This document shows, in pieces, positions 50,836 through 58,516 of a DNA stretch of 64,000 bases; within the stretch, counting starts at the first letter, position 1; every line of letters begins with the position of its first letter. The notes below the pieces were generated by a model. The model saw nothing but the letters and a program-made list of their open reading frames with translations. It had not been told where the DNA came from and did no database searches. This DNA is from Sorangium cellulosum (GTDB lineage Bacteria; Myxococcota_A; Polyangia; Polyangiales; Polyangiaceae): NCBI RefSeq assembly GCF_004135735.1, contig NZ_CP012670.1:3741501-3805500 (forward strand). Reading direction: 5' to 3'. The position numbers and the translations under genes were made by a program.

Positions 50836-51251
50836 TCCTCCGGAAGGTTCTCCTCGATACGAACCTGTACATCGGCTGGCTGAACCACGGAATCCACGAG
50901 GACCTGATGGTCGGGCCGGGCCTCGTCCGGTATCTCTCCGCCGTCGTGCAGATGGAGCTCCGCGCCGGCGCCACGACGCTCCCGGCGCGGCGGGCCGTCG
51001 ATCACCTCGGCCGCGCCTACCGGAGCGCCGGGCGGATCGTCGCCCCGGACGCAGAGCTCTTCGACCATGCCGGACGAACGTTGCGGCGGCTCCGTGAGAC
51101 GGGGCGTGAGGTGCGCCGAGCCTCGCTGGTCAATGACGTGTTGATCGCGCTGTCGGCGCGTTCTCTCGGCGCCACCGTCCTGACGGCCGACGAGGACTAC
51201 GCTGCGATTCGAGCCGTCGTCGACTTCAAGCTGGAGCGGGTCGTCCCCTGA
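50832..51251 (+). CDS. VapC-like PIN-domain toxin (ribonuclease)
   Basis: A 139-residue PIN domain. Acidic residues of the metal site are in VLLDTNLYIGWL (Asp9), MELRAGATTL (Glu), VNDVLIALSARSLGATVLTA (Asp) and ADEDYAAI. It would cleave tRNA or rRNA under magnesium/manganese dependence and is held inactive by the VapB partner encoded just upstream, four-base overlap. Length and motif order fit VapC. Confidence 0.82.
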   Translation: MILRKVLLDTNLYIGWLNHGIHEDLMVGPGLVRYLSAVVQMELRAGATTLPARRAVDHLGRAYRSAGRIVAPDAELFDHAGRTLRRLRETGREVRRASLVNDVLIALSARSLGATVLTADEDYAAIRAVVDFKLERVVP

Positions 51252-51289
51252 GCGAGCCCCGGCGGCGCTCGCGGGCATGACGCCCTCGA

Positions 51290-51313
51290 GTTCGCGGCGG
51301 CGGTGGCGTGAAG
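51290..51313. repeat. 24-bp direct repeat, left copy (right copy 54948-54971)
   Basis: GTTCGCGGCGGCGGTGGCGTGAAG is identical at 54948-54971. The pair flanks 3.6 kb that contains the antiporter gene and the decayed IS66 element. In both places it translates as FAAAVA-stop, so it may also be the end of a duplicated gene. Confidence 0.6.
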
Positions 51314-51377
51314 AGGAGCGTCTCGGCGATCACGCGTGTCGCCCTCCCGGAGAGCGCGGCGCGCTGTCCGCAGCGCC

Positions 51378-53519
51378 TCACCGCACCTGCTCTTGCGTCC
51401 CCCCGTGCGCGACGAGCAACGCCACCGGCACCCGGCTCCGGACGACCACCGACTCGACCGTGCTCCCGAGGTAGAGCCGACCGAGCGGCCCGTGGTCGTA
51501 GCATCCGAGCACGAGCAGATCGTACGGAGCGCGCGCGAGCTCCCGCGCGATCTCGTCGCTCGGGTGCGCGCCCACCTGCACGCGCGGCACGACGCGCACG
51601 CCGAGCCGGCGCCCCCGGAAGACCGCCTCGTCGACGACGCGGCGCGCCACCTCGCGCGCCCGGGAGGGATCGCGATCGCGCCAGAGGACCGCGCCCAGCT
51701 CGGTCTGCGCGCAGCTGAAGAGCACGAGCTCGGCGTCCCACGACAGCGCCACGTGGGCCGCGAGATCCGCCGCGGCGAGGGAGTACTCGAGGCCGATGAT
51801 CGGGACGAGGATCCGCCGGCCCGGGGCGCGCTCCGCCGCCGGAGGGGCGCCCACCACGACGAGCACGTTGGACTCCGCCCGCTGGACGATCGCGTCCTGC
51901 AGACGACCGAACGACAGGCCGAGCGCGCGCGAAGGCGGCCGCGCGCCGAGCACGACGAGATCGTGATCCCGCGCGGCCTTCAGGATCGCCTGGATCGAGC
52001 CGCGCAGCTCGCGCTTCTGCCGCCAGATGCCGACGCGGGCGCGCTCGCCGAGCCGCGCGAGCCCCCGGCTCGCCTCGCCCGCGGCCCTCGCCGAGGCGGG
52101 CGCCTGCTGCGCCACGGCGAGCTCCGTGATGTCGACCGTCTCGCCGAGCTTGCGCTTGGCGGCGACCAGGCTCTCCACGATGTTCGTGGCGAACCCGGGC
52201 AGGGCGCGCGCCACAATCGGGACGAGGATCCGCTCGACCCCGGGGATGTACGCGCGCCGCGCGGCCTCCTCGCTCTCGAGGCGACGCGCCTCCTCGGGCG
52301 ATGGTGGCGTCTTTCCATCGATCCAGGAGAGGAGCGCGGGGGAGAGGGTCACCGTGACGAGCGCGACGACGGCGTACATCGTGTAGCTGTCGCTGGAGAG
52401 GAGCCCGAGCTCGACGCCGACGATCGCGACGATGAGGTCCGTGCCGCCCTTCATGTTCAAGCCCACCGCCACGAGCGCCGCCTCGCCGCTCCTGAGCCCG
52501 CCGAGCCGCGCGCCGACCGCGGCGGGGACGACCTTCGCCGCGGTCGCGACCAGCAGCAGCAACGCGACCATCCCCCACGCCGCTGGCGTGCGAAGCTGCG
52601 ACACGTCGACGCGCATGCCCGCCAGGACGAAGAACACGGGCGCGAAGAGGCCCGCCACGAGCGTCAGCACGCCGTCGAGGAGGGGGCGGTTGGTGCGAGG
52701 TGCGCTGTTGAGCAGCACGCCGAGCGCGAACGCGCCGAGCAGCGGGTGCAGGCCGAGGCGCTGCGTGAGCGCCGCGGCCAGGAACGTGAGGACGAGGACG
52801 AGCGACACCTGTCCCTTCGAGACACGCGTCGCGTCGGAGACCCAGCGCATCGCGAGGTGGGTGAGGCGCCGCCCGACGAGCGCCATGAACAGCAGGAACC
52901 CGCCCGCCAGGAGCGCGCTCCGGGCGACCGCCAGCGCGGGCGACGCGCCGTAGCTCGACGACGTCATCGCGACGAGCACCCAGGCCGCGACCTCGCTGAC
53001 CACCCCCGCCGCGAGCGTCACCTGCGCGTAGCTGCGGCGCATCGACTCGCGCTCGATCAGCACCTTGGCGATCACGCTGACCGCCGTCACCGAGAGCACG
53101 ATCCCGAGGAAGAGGCCGCTCGGGAGGGGCTGATCGAGCGCCAGCACCGAGAAGGCGGCGCCCGCCGCGAGCGAGGGCGCGATCGCGCCGAGCGCCGAGA
53201 GCGCCCCGGGGCGCGCCTCCTTGCGCAGGATGGCGACGTCGACCTCGATGCCCGCCATGAGCAGCAGGAGGAGCGCGCCGATCCAGGAGAGGCCCGAGAG
53301 CACGAGGCTGACCGCCGGATCCTGGAAGAGGGCTCGATAGAACCCGGGCGCGAGCGCACCGACGACGGACGGGCCCAGCACGACGCCGCCGAAGAGCTCG
53401 CCGAGCACCTCGGGCTGGCGCAGCCGCCGCGCGAGCTCGCCGAACGCGCGCGCGGTCACGAGGATGAGCGCGAGGGCGACGAGCGAGAGCAGGATCTGCC
53501 GCTCGGTGAGGCCGTGCAT
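51378..53519 (-). CDS. CPA2-type cation/proton antiporter with tandem Usp domains
   Basis: ATG 53519 (MHGLTERQILLSLVALALIL) gives 713 residues. The N-terminal 400 residues form about 12 membrane helices of the Na+/H+ exchanger (CPA2/KefB-like) type: LGELFGGVVLGPSVVGAL, LLLLLMAGIEVDVAILRKEA, LSVTAVSVIAKVLIERE, LGAFALGVLLNSAP, and VGLNMKGGTDLIVAIVGVEL. The C-terminal part has two universal-stress-protein folds (RILVPIIGLEYSLAAADLAA, YDLLVLGCYDHGPLGRLYLG). It exchanges cations for protons at the cytoplasmic membrane, with the Usp part as probable nucleotide sensor. The gene start adjoins IS66 debris, so its promoter may be changed. Confidence 0.88.
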   Translation of the reverse strand: MHGLTERQILLSLVALALILVTARAFGELARRLRQPEVLGELFGGVVLGPSVVGALAPGFYRALFQDPAVSLVLSGLSWIGALLLLLMAGIEVDVAILRKEARPGALSALGAIAPSLAAGAAFSVLALDQPLPSGLFLGIVLSVTAVSVIAKVLIERESMRRSYAQVTLAAGVVSEVAAWVLVAMTSSSYGASPALAVARSALLAGGFLLFMALVGRRLTHLAMRWVSDATRVSKGQVSLVLVLTFLAAALTQRLGLHPLLGAFALGVLLNSAPRTNRPLLDGVLTLVAGLFAPVFFVLAGMRVDVSQLRTPAAWGMVALLLLVATAAKVVPAAVGARLGGLRSGEAALVAVGLNMKGGTDLIVAIVGVELGLLSSDSYTMYAVVALVTVTLSPALLSWIDGKTPPSPEEARRLESEEAARRAYIPGVERILVPIVARALPGFATNIVESLVAAKRKLGETVDITELAVAQQAPASARAAGEASRGLARLGERARVGIWRQKRELRGSIQAILKAARDHDLVVLGARPPSRALGLSFGRLQDAIVQRAESNVLVVVGAPPAAERAPGRRILVPIIGLEYSLAAADLAAHVALSWDAELVLFSCAQTELGAVLWRDRDPSRAREVARRVVDEAVFRGRRLGVRVVPRVQVGAHPSDEIARELARAPYDLLVLGCYDHGPLGRLYLGSTVESVVVRSRVPVALLVAHGGTQEQVR

Positions 53520-53649
53520 CAGGGTGGGGGGCTCCTCGGTGCGGGGTGCAGGCCGGTCCTGGCAAACGGCGTGCTGAGCGCGAGCGAGCTGCACCATGGA
53601 GATCGCCTCACCCTCGTCGTCTCCGCGCAACATCGCGCCGTCCCCGGCG

Positions 53650-53995
53650 TAGCCATCACCCTGCAGGTAGCCGGTGAAGCCCTGAAGCAGCGCCGCCGGA
53701 TGCTTCGCCCTCCAGCCCGGTGCGTACACGAACGACACCAGCTCGGCCCCGACGAAGCCCCAGATGTGCCCTCTCTTGACCCCCCGCTGGATGATCCTGA
53801 TCCAGCACGCGCATCCCCGTGTCGTCGGCGCGCAGGTAATACGAGCCCAGCACGCGCTCATGAATCCGCTTCGCCACAGGAGCGAGCACATCGAGCGCGA
53901 ACGCCGACCACTGTCCCAGCGTCGACGGCGACAGCGACACGCCGCAGCGAGCGTACTGCTGCGCCTGTCGGTACAGCGGCATCGCGTCCTCGCGA
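53650..53995 (-). pseudogene. IS66 transposase TnpC, internal fragment, frameshifted
   Basis: Two adjacent frames encode contiguous TnpC segments: EDAMPLYRQAQQYARCGVSL, SPSTLGQWSAFALDVLAPVA, YYLRADDTGMRVLDQDHPAG in one, then VKRGHIWGFVGAELVSFVYA, PGWRAKHPAALLQGFTGYLQ, GDGYAG in the next, with a frameshift near 53780. The DDT (ADDTGMRV) catalytic Asp region is present. The N-terminal part and everything after GDGYAG are absent, so the transposase is dead. Confidence 0.8.
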
Positions 53996-54292
53996 GCATC
54001 AGCGACAGCTCGGCTGCCTCGACCTCGACGTGGGTCGCTCCTTTGGGCAGGTCGCGGGCGAGGTGGAAACGGCCACGGGCGAGTTTTTTGCAAAAATGGC
54101 GTATTCGGTACGATCCCAGAACAAGATCCGGATCTGGTCGCCTCGCCGATCCCTGAACACGAACAGATGTCCGCAGAGCGGATCGGCTCCGAAGCGCTGA
54201 GCGACCAGGGACGACAGGCCATCGAAGCTCTTTCTCAGGTCCGCCGGCTCGGCCGCGACGTAGACGCGCACCGACGGCGGCAGCGTCAGCAC
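53985..54292 (-). pseudogene. IS66 TnpB, frameshifted
   Basis: From GTG 54292: LTLPPSVRVYVAAEPADLRK, SFDGLSSLVAQRFGADPLCG, HLFVFRDRRGDQIRILFWDR. The frame changes near 54093 at a TTTTTTGCAAAAAA tract and TnpB continues in the next frame as KKLARGRFHLARDLPKGATH, VEVEAAELSLMLA. It then runs directly into TnpC sequence at about 53995, so the end of tnpB and the start of tnpC were deleted together. GTG 54292 overlaps the tnpA stop, as in intact IS66. Confidence 0.85.
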
Positions 54293-54630
54293 GGCGTCTC
54301 CTCGGCGACGAGCGCCAGCACTCGCTCGAGCGTGGCAGGGTCGAAGCCCGGCCGAACGCGGACCACCCGCCCGTTGGGCAGCGCGATCTCGATCGGCTCC
54401 GTCACGACCGGCGACACGTCCGCCACCACGTGCACCGGCAGGAACCGCGGCGCCCCCGTCGATGACGACGGCGACGGCGAGGGCTGCGAGGCTCCGTCAG
54501 CCCGCAGCTTCCAGCGCCACCAGTAGAGCTGCTTGGGCTTGTACCCCTCGCGCCGCCCGAGCTGCTCGGCGCTCAGCCCGCTCCGCTCCCATCGCTCGAC
54601 CCGCTCGGCCCACTCCGCTCTCGTCGCCAT
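54286..54630 (-). CDS. IS66 TnpA (Orf1), intact
   Basis: ATG 54630 follows GAAGGAGGAAGC. The 114-residue protein starts ATRAEWAERVERWERSGLSA, EQLGRREGYKPKQLYWWRWK, which is the HTH-like Tn7/IS66 Orf1 pattern, followed by a Pro/Ser linker and VTEPIEIALPNGRVVRVRPG, FDPATLERVLALV. It appears complete, but tnpB and tnpC are broken, so it can no longer transpose alone. Confidence 0.85.
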   Translation of the reverse strand: MATRAEWAERVERWERSGLSAEQLGRREGYKPKQLYWWRWKLRADGASQPSPSPSSSTGAPRFLPVHVVADVSPVVTEPIEIALPNGRVVRVRPGFDPATLERVLALVAEETPC

Positions 54631-55059
54631 CGCTTCCTCCTTCGCGATGGGAACAGATAGCCGGCGCCGCACGGACGATCACGATGGCGTTGGCTGGGCG
54701 GTTACGAGCGGGCGGCCACGCGCTGGTGCGGGTGAGCGATGCGGGCGCGGTGGAGCCGCTCGCTGCGTGGCAGGGCGGGCCGCCGCCAGGGCCGCTCGCT
54801 TCCTGGGGGGGACGGCCTACGTGGTGATGGGCGACCGGGTGACGTGCTTGCGGGTGTGGTCTCCCGCGCGCTTCAGCCCCCGTCCTCGTCCGCATCCTCG
54901 CGTCGACCTCGTCGGGCTCATGCGCTGCCGGGGCATCTCTTCGCGTCGTTCGCGGCGGCGGTGGCGTGAAGCACAGATGTCATGCCTCTACCGCGTCGAC
55001 GACGCCAGCCTCTCACGCGCGAGCGTCGCGGGTAGACGAGGCGTGGGGCACACCCCCCG
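54631..55059. other. Gene-poor stretch after the IS66 remnant
   Basis: 429 bp. A plus-strand frame near 54684 (MALAGRLRAGGHALVRVSDA, GAVEPLAAWQGGPPPGPLAS) followed after a frameshift by GGTAYVVMGDRVTCLRVWSP reads like a decayed gene of unknown family. The right copy of the 24-bp repeat is at 54948. No terminator of the defence operon is evident before 55059. Confidence 0.35.
54948..54971. repeat. 24-bp direct repeat, right copy
   Basis: Identical to 51290-51313; see there. Sequences on either side of the two copies are not similar. Confidence 0.6.
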
Positions 55060-57192
55060 CTACCGGTCGCGCTCGCCAATCGGCGCCGCGCCCCCGGCCA
55101 GGAACCTCGCGGTCGCCTCGAAATCGAGCAGGTATCCGCCCACCATCTCCACCTGCCAGGCCTCGGGCAGGACGCGCTGGAACTTGCTCAGGCGGTAGTC
55201 GGGCACGAGCGCCAGCAGCCGGCGGCGGGTCTCGGGGGCTCCCCAGAAGCTCGCCGATCGCATCTCCTCGAACAGGCGGCTCACCGCCTCGAAGCGCACG
55301 CCGTCGCCCTGGATCTTGACGGAGAAATTGTCGGGGACGACCTTCCAACCGCCCCTCCACTCGAGCGCGTACTTGAGCGTCTGGTTGATCCGGCCGCCGG
55401 CGAAGGTCCACCAGGTGACCGTCGTGCCGTCGAGCTGCAGCGCGTCTCCGCCGCGCCGCAGGAGCTGCCCGAGGTCGCCGCGCCACTCGGCGAGCGCGGC
55501 CTTCGCCTTCGCGTCGAGGAACGCGTACTCCTCATCGCTCGTGAGGACCTCCCTCATCGCCTGGCACAGCTCGAACCCGAGGAACTGCGGGACGAAGCCT
55601 CCCCAGCTCGGCTTCTTGCCGCGCGGAGCGCCGCGGACGCGCACGAGGCGCTCCTCGTGGTTGATCGACACGACGAGCCAGGCGCGCCCGCCGAGCAGGA
55701 ACGTGCTCATCTCCTCCACGAGGCGGTCCACGAACGCCTGCTCCAGGCTGCCCAGGTCGCGCTTCGACTCGGTCTGCACCTTGTAGAGGACAGGGCTCGA
55801 GAACACCGCATAGAGCTCCAGGAAGTTCTTCTTGCCGAAGACGCGCTCGGCGGTCAGCCCCATGCCGAGCAGCCCCCCGGACTCGAACAGATAGCCCTCG
55901 CGCTTCATGTGCTCGATGAGCTCGAGGTACTCCTCCCGCCGGATGCCCCGGAAATCCGGCACCCGCTCGAGCATCTGCCAGCAGCGCTCCGCGCTGATCC
56001 CTCCGTGCTGCTGCGTCATGGCCAGCACCTGGTGCACCAGGACCGGCCAGGCGCGCGCCTCGTCCTTGACGCGCTCCACCCACCCGCGCGCCGCGAGCAG
56101 CACGAGCGCCGCGCTCTGCACCACGGACACCGCGTCCTCGCAGAGGAACGTCATGTTGGCCACCGCGCCTGGCCGCCGACCCGTGCGCCCCATGCGCTGC
56201 AGGAACGACGACACCGTGCTCGGGGCGTTGGCCTGGAACGTGAGATCGAGCCCCCCGACGTCGATGCCGAGCTCGAGCGTGGACGTGGCGACGATGCAGG
56301 CGTTCGTGCCGCGGGCGAAGCGCTCCTCGGCGGCGTGGCGCTCCTCCCTCGAGACCGACCCGTGATGGACGAACACCTCGATCGCGTCGTCGCGCATGCC
56401 GTCGGCGACCGCCTCGGTGAGCGACCGGGACTGGCAGAAGAACAGGCTCTTCTTGCCGCGCCCCTCGCGGACGGCCTCGCGCGCGAAGTCGCTCGCGTCC
56501 TCCCGGAGATAGACCTTGATGAGCCGCGGAGCCTTCGGCCTCGGGGGGTCGACCACGACGCCCGGGCGCGCCGAGCTCCCGGCCAGCCAGCGGCCGATCT
56601 GCTCCGGGTTCCCGACCGTGGCGCTCAGGCCGACGCGCTGCACGTCGTGCCGGGAGAGCGCGGCGAGCCGCTCGATGACGCTCATCAGGTGCGCGCCCCG
56701 GTCGGTCCCCGCGAAGGCGTGGATCTCGTCCACCACGACGTGGCGCAGATCCGCGAAGAGCCGGCGCACCGGCACCCGGGGCGACATGAGCATCACCTCC
56801 AGCGACTCCGGCGTCGTCATCAGGAGCTCCGCGGGCTCGCGGCAGAAGGCCTCCTTCTGGCCCTGCCGGGCGTCGCCGTGCCAGACGAACCGGCGCATGC
56901 CGACCATCTGCGTGTAGTCCCCGAGGCGGACCTCCTGGTTGTTCAGCAGCGCCTTGATCGGCGCGACGTAGAGCGCCCCCACGCCCGACGGCGGCGCCGA
57001 GAGCAGCCCCGCGAGGACCGGGAACATCGACGCCTCGGTCTTGCCCCCCGCCGTCGGCGCGAGGACCACGGCGTTCTTGCCGTCCAGGATCGCCTCGCCC
57101 GCCAGCTCCTGGACCGGGCGGAGCGACGTGAAGCCGAGGTGGTGCGCGATGGCGTGCTGGAGTCGCTCCGGGAAGCGGGAGAACACGCTCAT
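55060..57192 (-). CDS. brxHI: BREX-type Lhr-like helicase (BrxHI-like)
   Basis: A 710-residue superfamily 2 helicase. Walker A is LAPTAGGKTEAS (Lys51), then DEIH (VVVDEIHAFAGTDRG, about 157), SATVGNP, and the C-terminal RecA motif with TSTLELGIDVGGLDLTFQAN and QRMGRTGRRPG. A C-terminal module of about 290 residues (LTAERVFGKKNFLELYAVFS, DEEYAFLDAKAKAALAEWRG) matches Lhr-core/BrxHI proteins rather than plain DEAD helicases. It lies seven bases after the stop of the ATPase gene, third in the operon. In BREX types 2 and 6, BrxHI acts with BrxD and PglZ. The substrate DNA is not known here. Confidence 0.85.
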   Translation of the reverse strand: MSVFSRFPERLQHAIAHHLGFTSLRPVQELAGEAILDGKNAVVLAPTAGGKTEASMFPVLAGLLSAPPSGVGALYVAPIKALLNNQEVRLGDYTQMVGMRRFVWHGDARQGQKEAFCREPAELLMTTPESLEVMLMSPRVPVRRLFADLRHVVVDEIHAFAGTDRGAHLMSVIERLAALSRHDVQRVGLSATVGNPEQIGRWLAGSSARPGVVVDPPRPKAPRLIKVYLREDASDFAREAVREGRGKKSLFFCQSRSLTEAVADGMRDDAIEVFVHHGSVSREERHAAEERFARGTNACIVATSTLELGIDVGGLDLTFQANAPSTVSSFLQRMGRTGRRPGAVANMTFLCEDAVSVVQSAALVLLAARGWVERVKDEARAWPVLVHQVLAMTQQHGGISAERCWQMLERVPDFRGIRREEYLELIEHMKREGYLFESGGLLGMGLTAERVFGKKNFLELYAVFSSPVLYKVQTESKRDLGSLEQAFVDRLVEEMSTFLLGGRAWLVVSINHEERLVRVRGAPRGKKPSWGGFVPQFLGFELCQAMREVLTSDEEYAFLDAKAKAALAEWRGDLGQLLRRGGDALQLDGTTVTWWTFAGGRINQTLKYALEWRGGWKVVPDNFSVKIQGDGVRFEAVSRLFEEMRSASFWGAPETRRRLLALVPDYRLSKFQRVLPEAWQVEMVGGYLLDFEATARFLAGGAAPIGERDR

Positions 57193-57199
57193 CGCCGCC

Positions 57200-58513
57200 T
57201 CACATCGCGACGCCGGCGCCCCCGAAGGCGTCGTCCGGCGGCGGCTCCTCGAGCTTGCGCCCGGCCAGCACGGCCTCCTCCTCGGGGGTCAACCCCGCCG
57301 GCTCGAACCCGAGCAGGCCGTGCGCGTCCTGGTCCGGGTCGTCCGCCAGCACGTCGAGCACGTTCACGAACGTCCGCAGGAACTGGCGCGGCACCACGCC
57401 CACGTCCCCCCGGAAGCCCGCCGTGACGGCGTCGACGAGCTGCTCGACGAGCTCCCTCGGCAGGCGGCGCTCGGCCTCCTCGGGCGCGAGATCGGGGTGC
57501 AGCGAGCGGAGCTTGAGCGCCACCTTCAGCAGGCGCTCGCGGTCGAACGGCCGGAGCGCGAGCTGCGGCTGCCGCAGGCTCGGGACCCCGTTGAACTCCT
57601 CGTACTTGATCCGGGCGTGGAGCGCCTCGACGCCCTTCACGCCCTGCCGGTCGTCGAAGAACGTCGGCGTGCCCGTGAACACCCAGAGCAGCCCCGGATA
57701 GCCGCTGGCCGCGTCCACGATCTGGCGGATCGCGTTCAGCGATTTGCCGCGCACGTCGCCGCGCATGCGCAAGATCGTCTCCGCCTCGTCGATGACGATG
57801 ACGAGCCCGGTGTAGCCGGCGCGCTTGATGATCTCCAGGATGCCGCGGAGGTACGCCATGGCGTCGCTGCTCGAGATGTCGCCCTTCACGCCCGCGACGC
57901 CCTTGAGGCCCGCGGCGACGTTCGAGCTGCCCGAGAGCCACGACACGAGGGCCGACGCCTCTTGCACGCGGCCCGCCTGCTTCAGCTCGAACACCTTCCT
58001 GATCGCGCGGATCATGTCGGCGGGCGCCCGGCCTCCGGTGAGGGCCACGAGCTGCTCGTCGAGCTTCGCGAGCACCCGCTCGTCGAAGCTCGGGTCGTCG
58101 TCGCTCAGGCCGAGCTGGACGAGCCCCTCCTCGATGCCGCCGATCCAGCGATCGAGCACGTCCCCCAGCGCTCCCTGGGGGCACGCCGGCGTGCTCAGGC
58201 CGCTGACGACCTTGCGGTAGAGCTCGTCGAACCTGTGAAAGTGCAGATCGTTGTCGGACACCACGACGAAGCTCGTCGCGAAGCCGCCCTTCTGCGCGTC
58301 GTGGACGACGAGGTTCGCCATGAACGTCTTGCCGCAGCCGTAACCGCCGCGGAGGAACTTCACGTCGCCCTCGCCGCCCTTCACCTCGTCGAGCTTCCGC
58401 TGGAGCTCTTTCCTGTGCCGCTCGATCCCCACAGCGAACGCCTCCAGCCCCCGGTCGGGCACGGTGCCGTTGCGCAGGCGCTGGAAGATGTGGGCCGCGT
58501 CGCGGAATGCCAT
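57200..58513 (-). CDS. brxD: BREX ATP-binding protein (BrxD-like, DUF2791)
   Basis: A 437-residue P-loop ATPase: N-terminal MAFRDAAHIFQRLRNGTVPD, Walker A FLRGGYGCGKTFMANL (Lys62), Walker B GLVIVIDEAETIL (about 240), arginine-rich sensor region (LNAIRQIVDAASGYPGLLWV) and a C-terminal winged-helix-like part (RQFLRTFVNVLDVLADDPDQ). This is the DUF2791/BrxD pattern: a STAND-like loader often preceding BrxHI. The stop is seven bases before the helicase start, and the gene starts three bases after the pglZ stop, so the three genes form one operon. DUF2791 proteins are seen in BREX types 2 and 6. Confidence 0.85.
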   Translation of the reverse strand: MAFRDAAHIFQRLRNGTVPDRGLEAFAVGIERHRKELQRKLDEVKGGEGDVKFLRGGYGCGKTFMANLVVHDAQKGGFATSFVVVSDNDLHFHRFDELYRKVVSGLSTPACPQGALGDVLDRWIGGIEEGLVQLGLSDDDPSFDERVLAKLDEQLVALTGGRAPADMIRAIRKVFELKQAGRVQEASALVSWLSGSSNVAAGLKGVAGVKGDISSSDAMAYLRGILEIIKRAGYTGLVIVIDEAETILRMRGDVRGKSLNAIRQIVDAASGYPGLLWVFTGTPTFFDDRQGVKGVEALHARIKYEEFNGVPSLRQPQLALRPFDRERLLKVALKLRSLHPDLAPEEAERRLPRELVEQLVDAVTAGFRGDVGVVPRQFLRTFVNVLDVLADDPDQDAHGLLGFEPAGLTPEEEAVLAGRKLEEPPPDDAFGGAGVAM

Positions 58514-58516
58514 GCG

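Noticed and set aside
53520..53999. N-terminal extension of the antiporter
   Set aside because: The extension is translated IS66 TnpC debris (FVGAELVSFVYAPGWRAKHP), not antiporter sequence.
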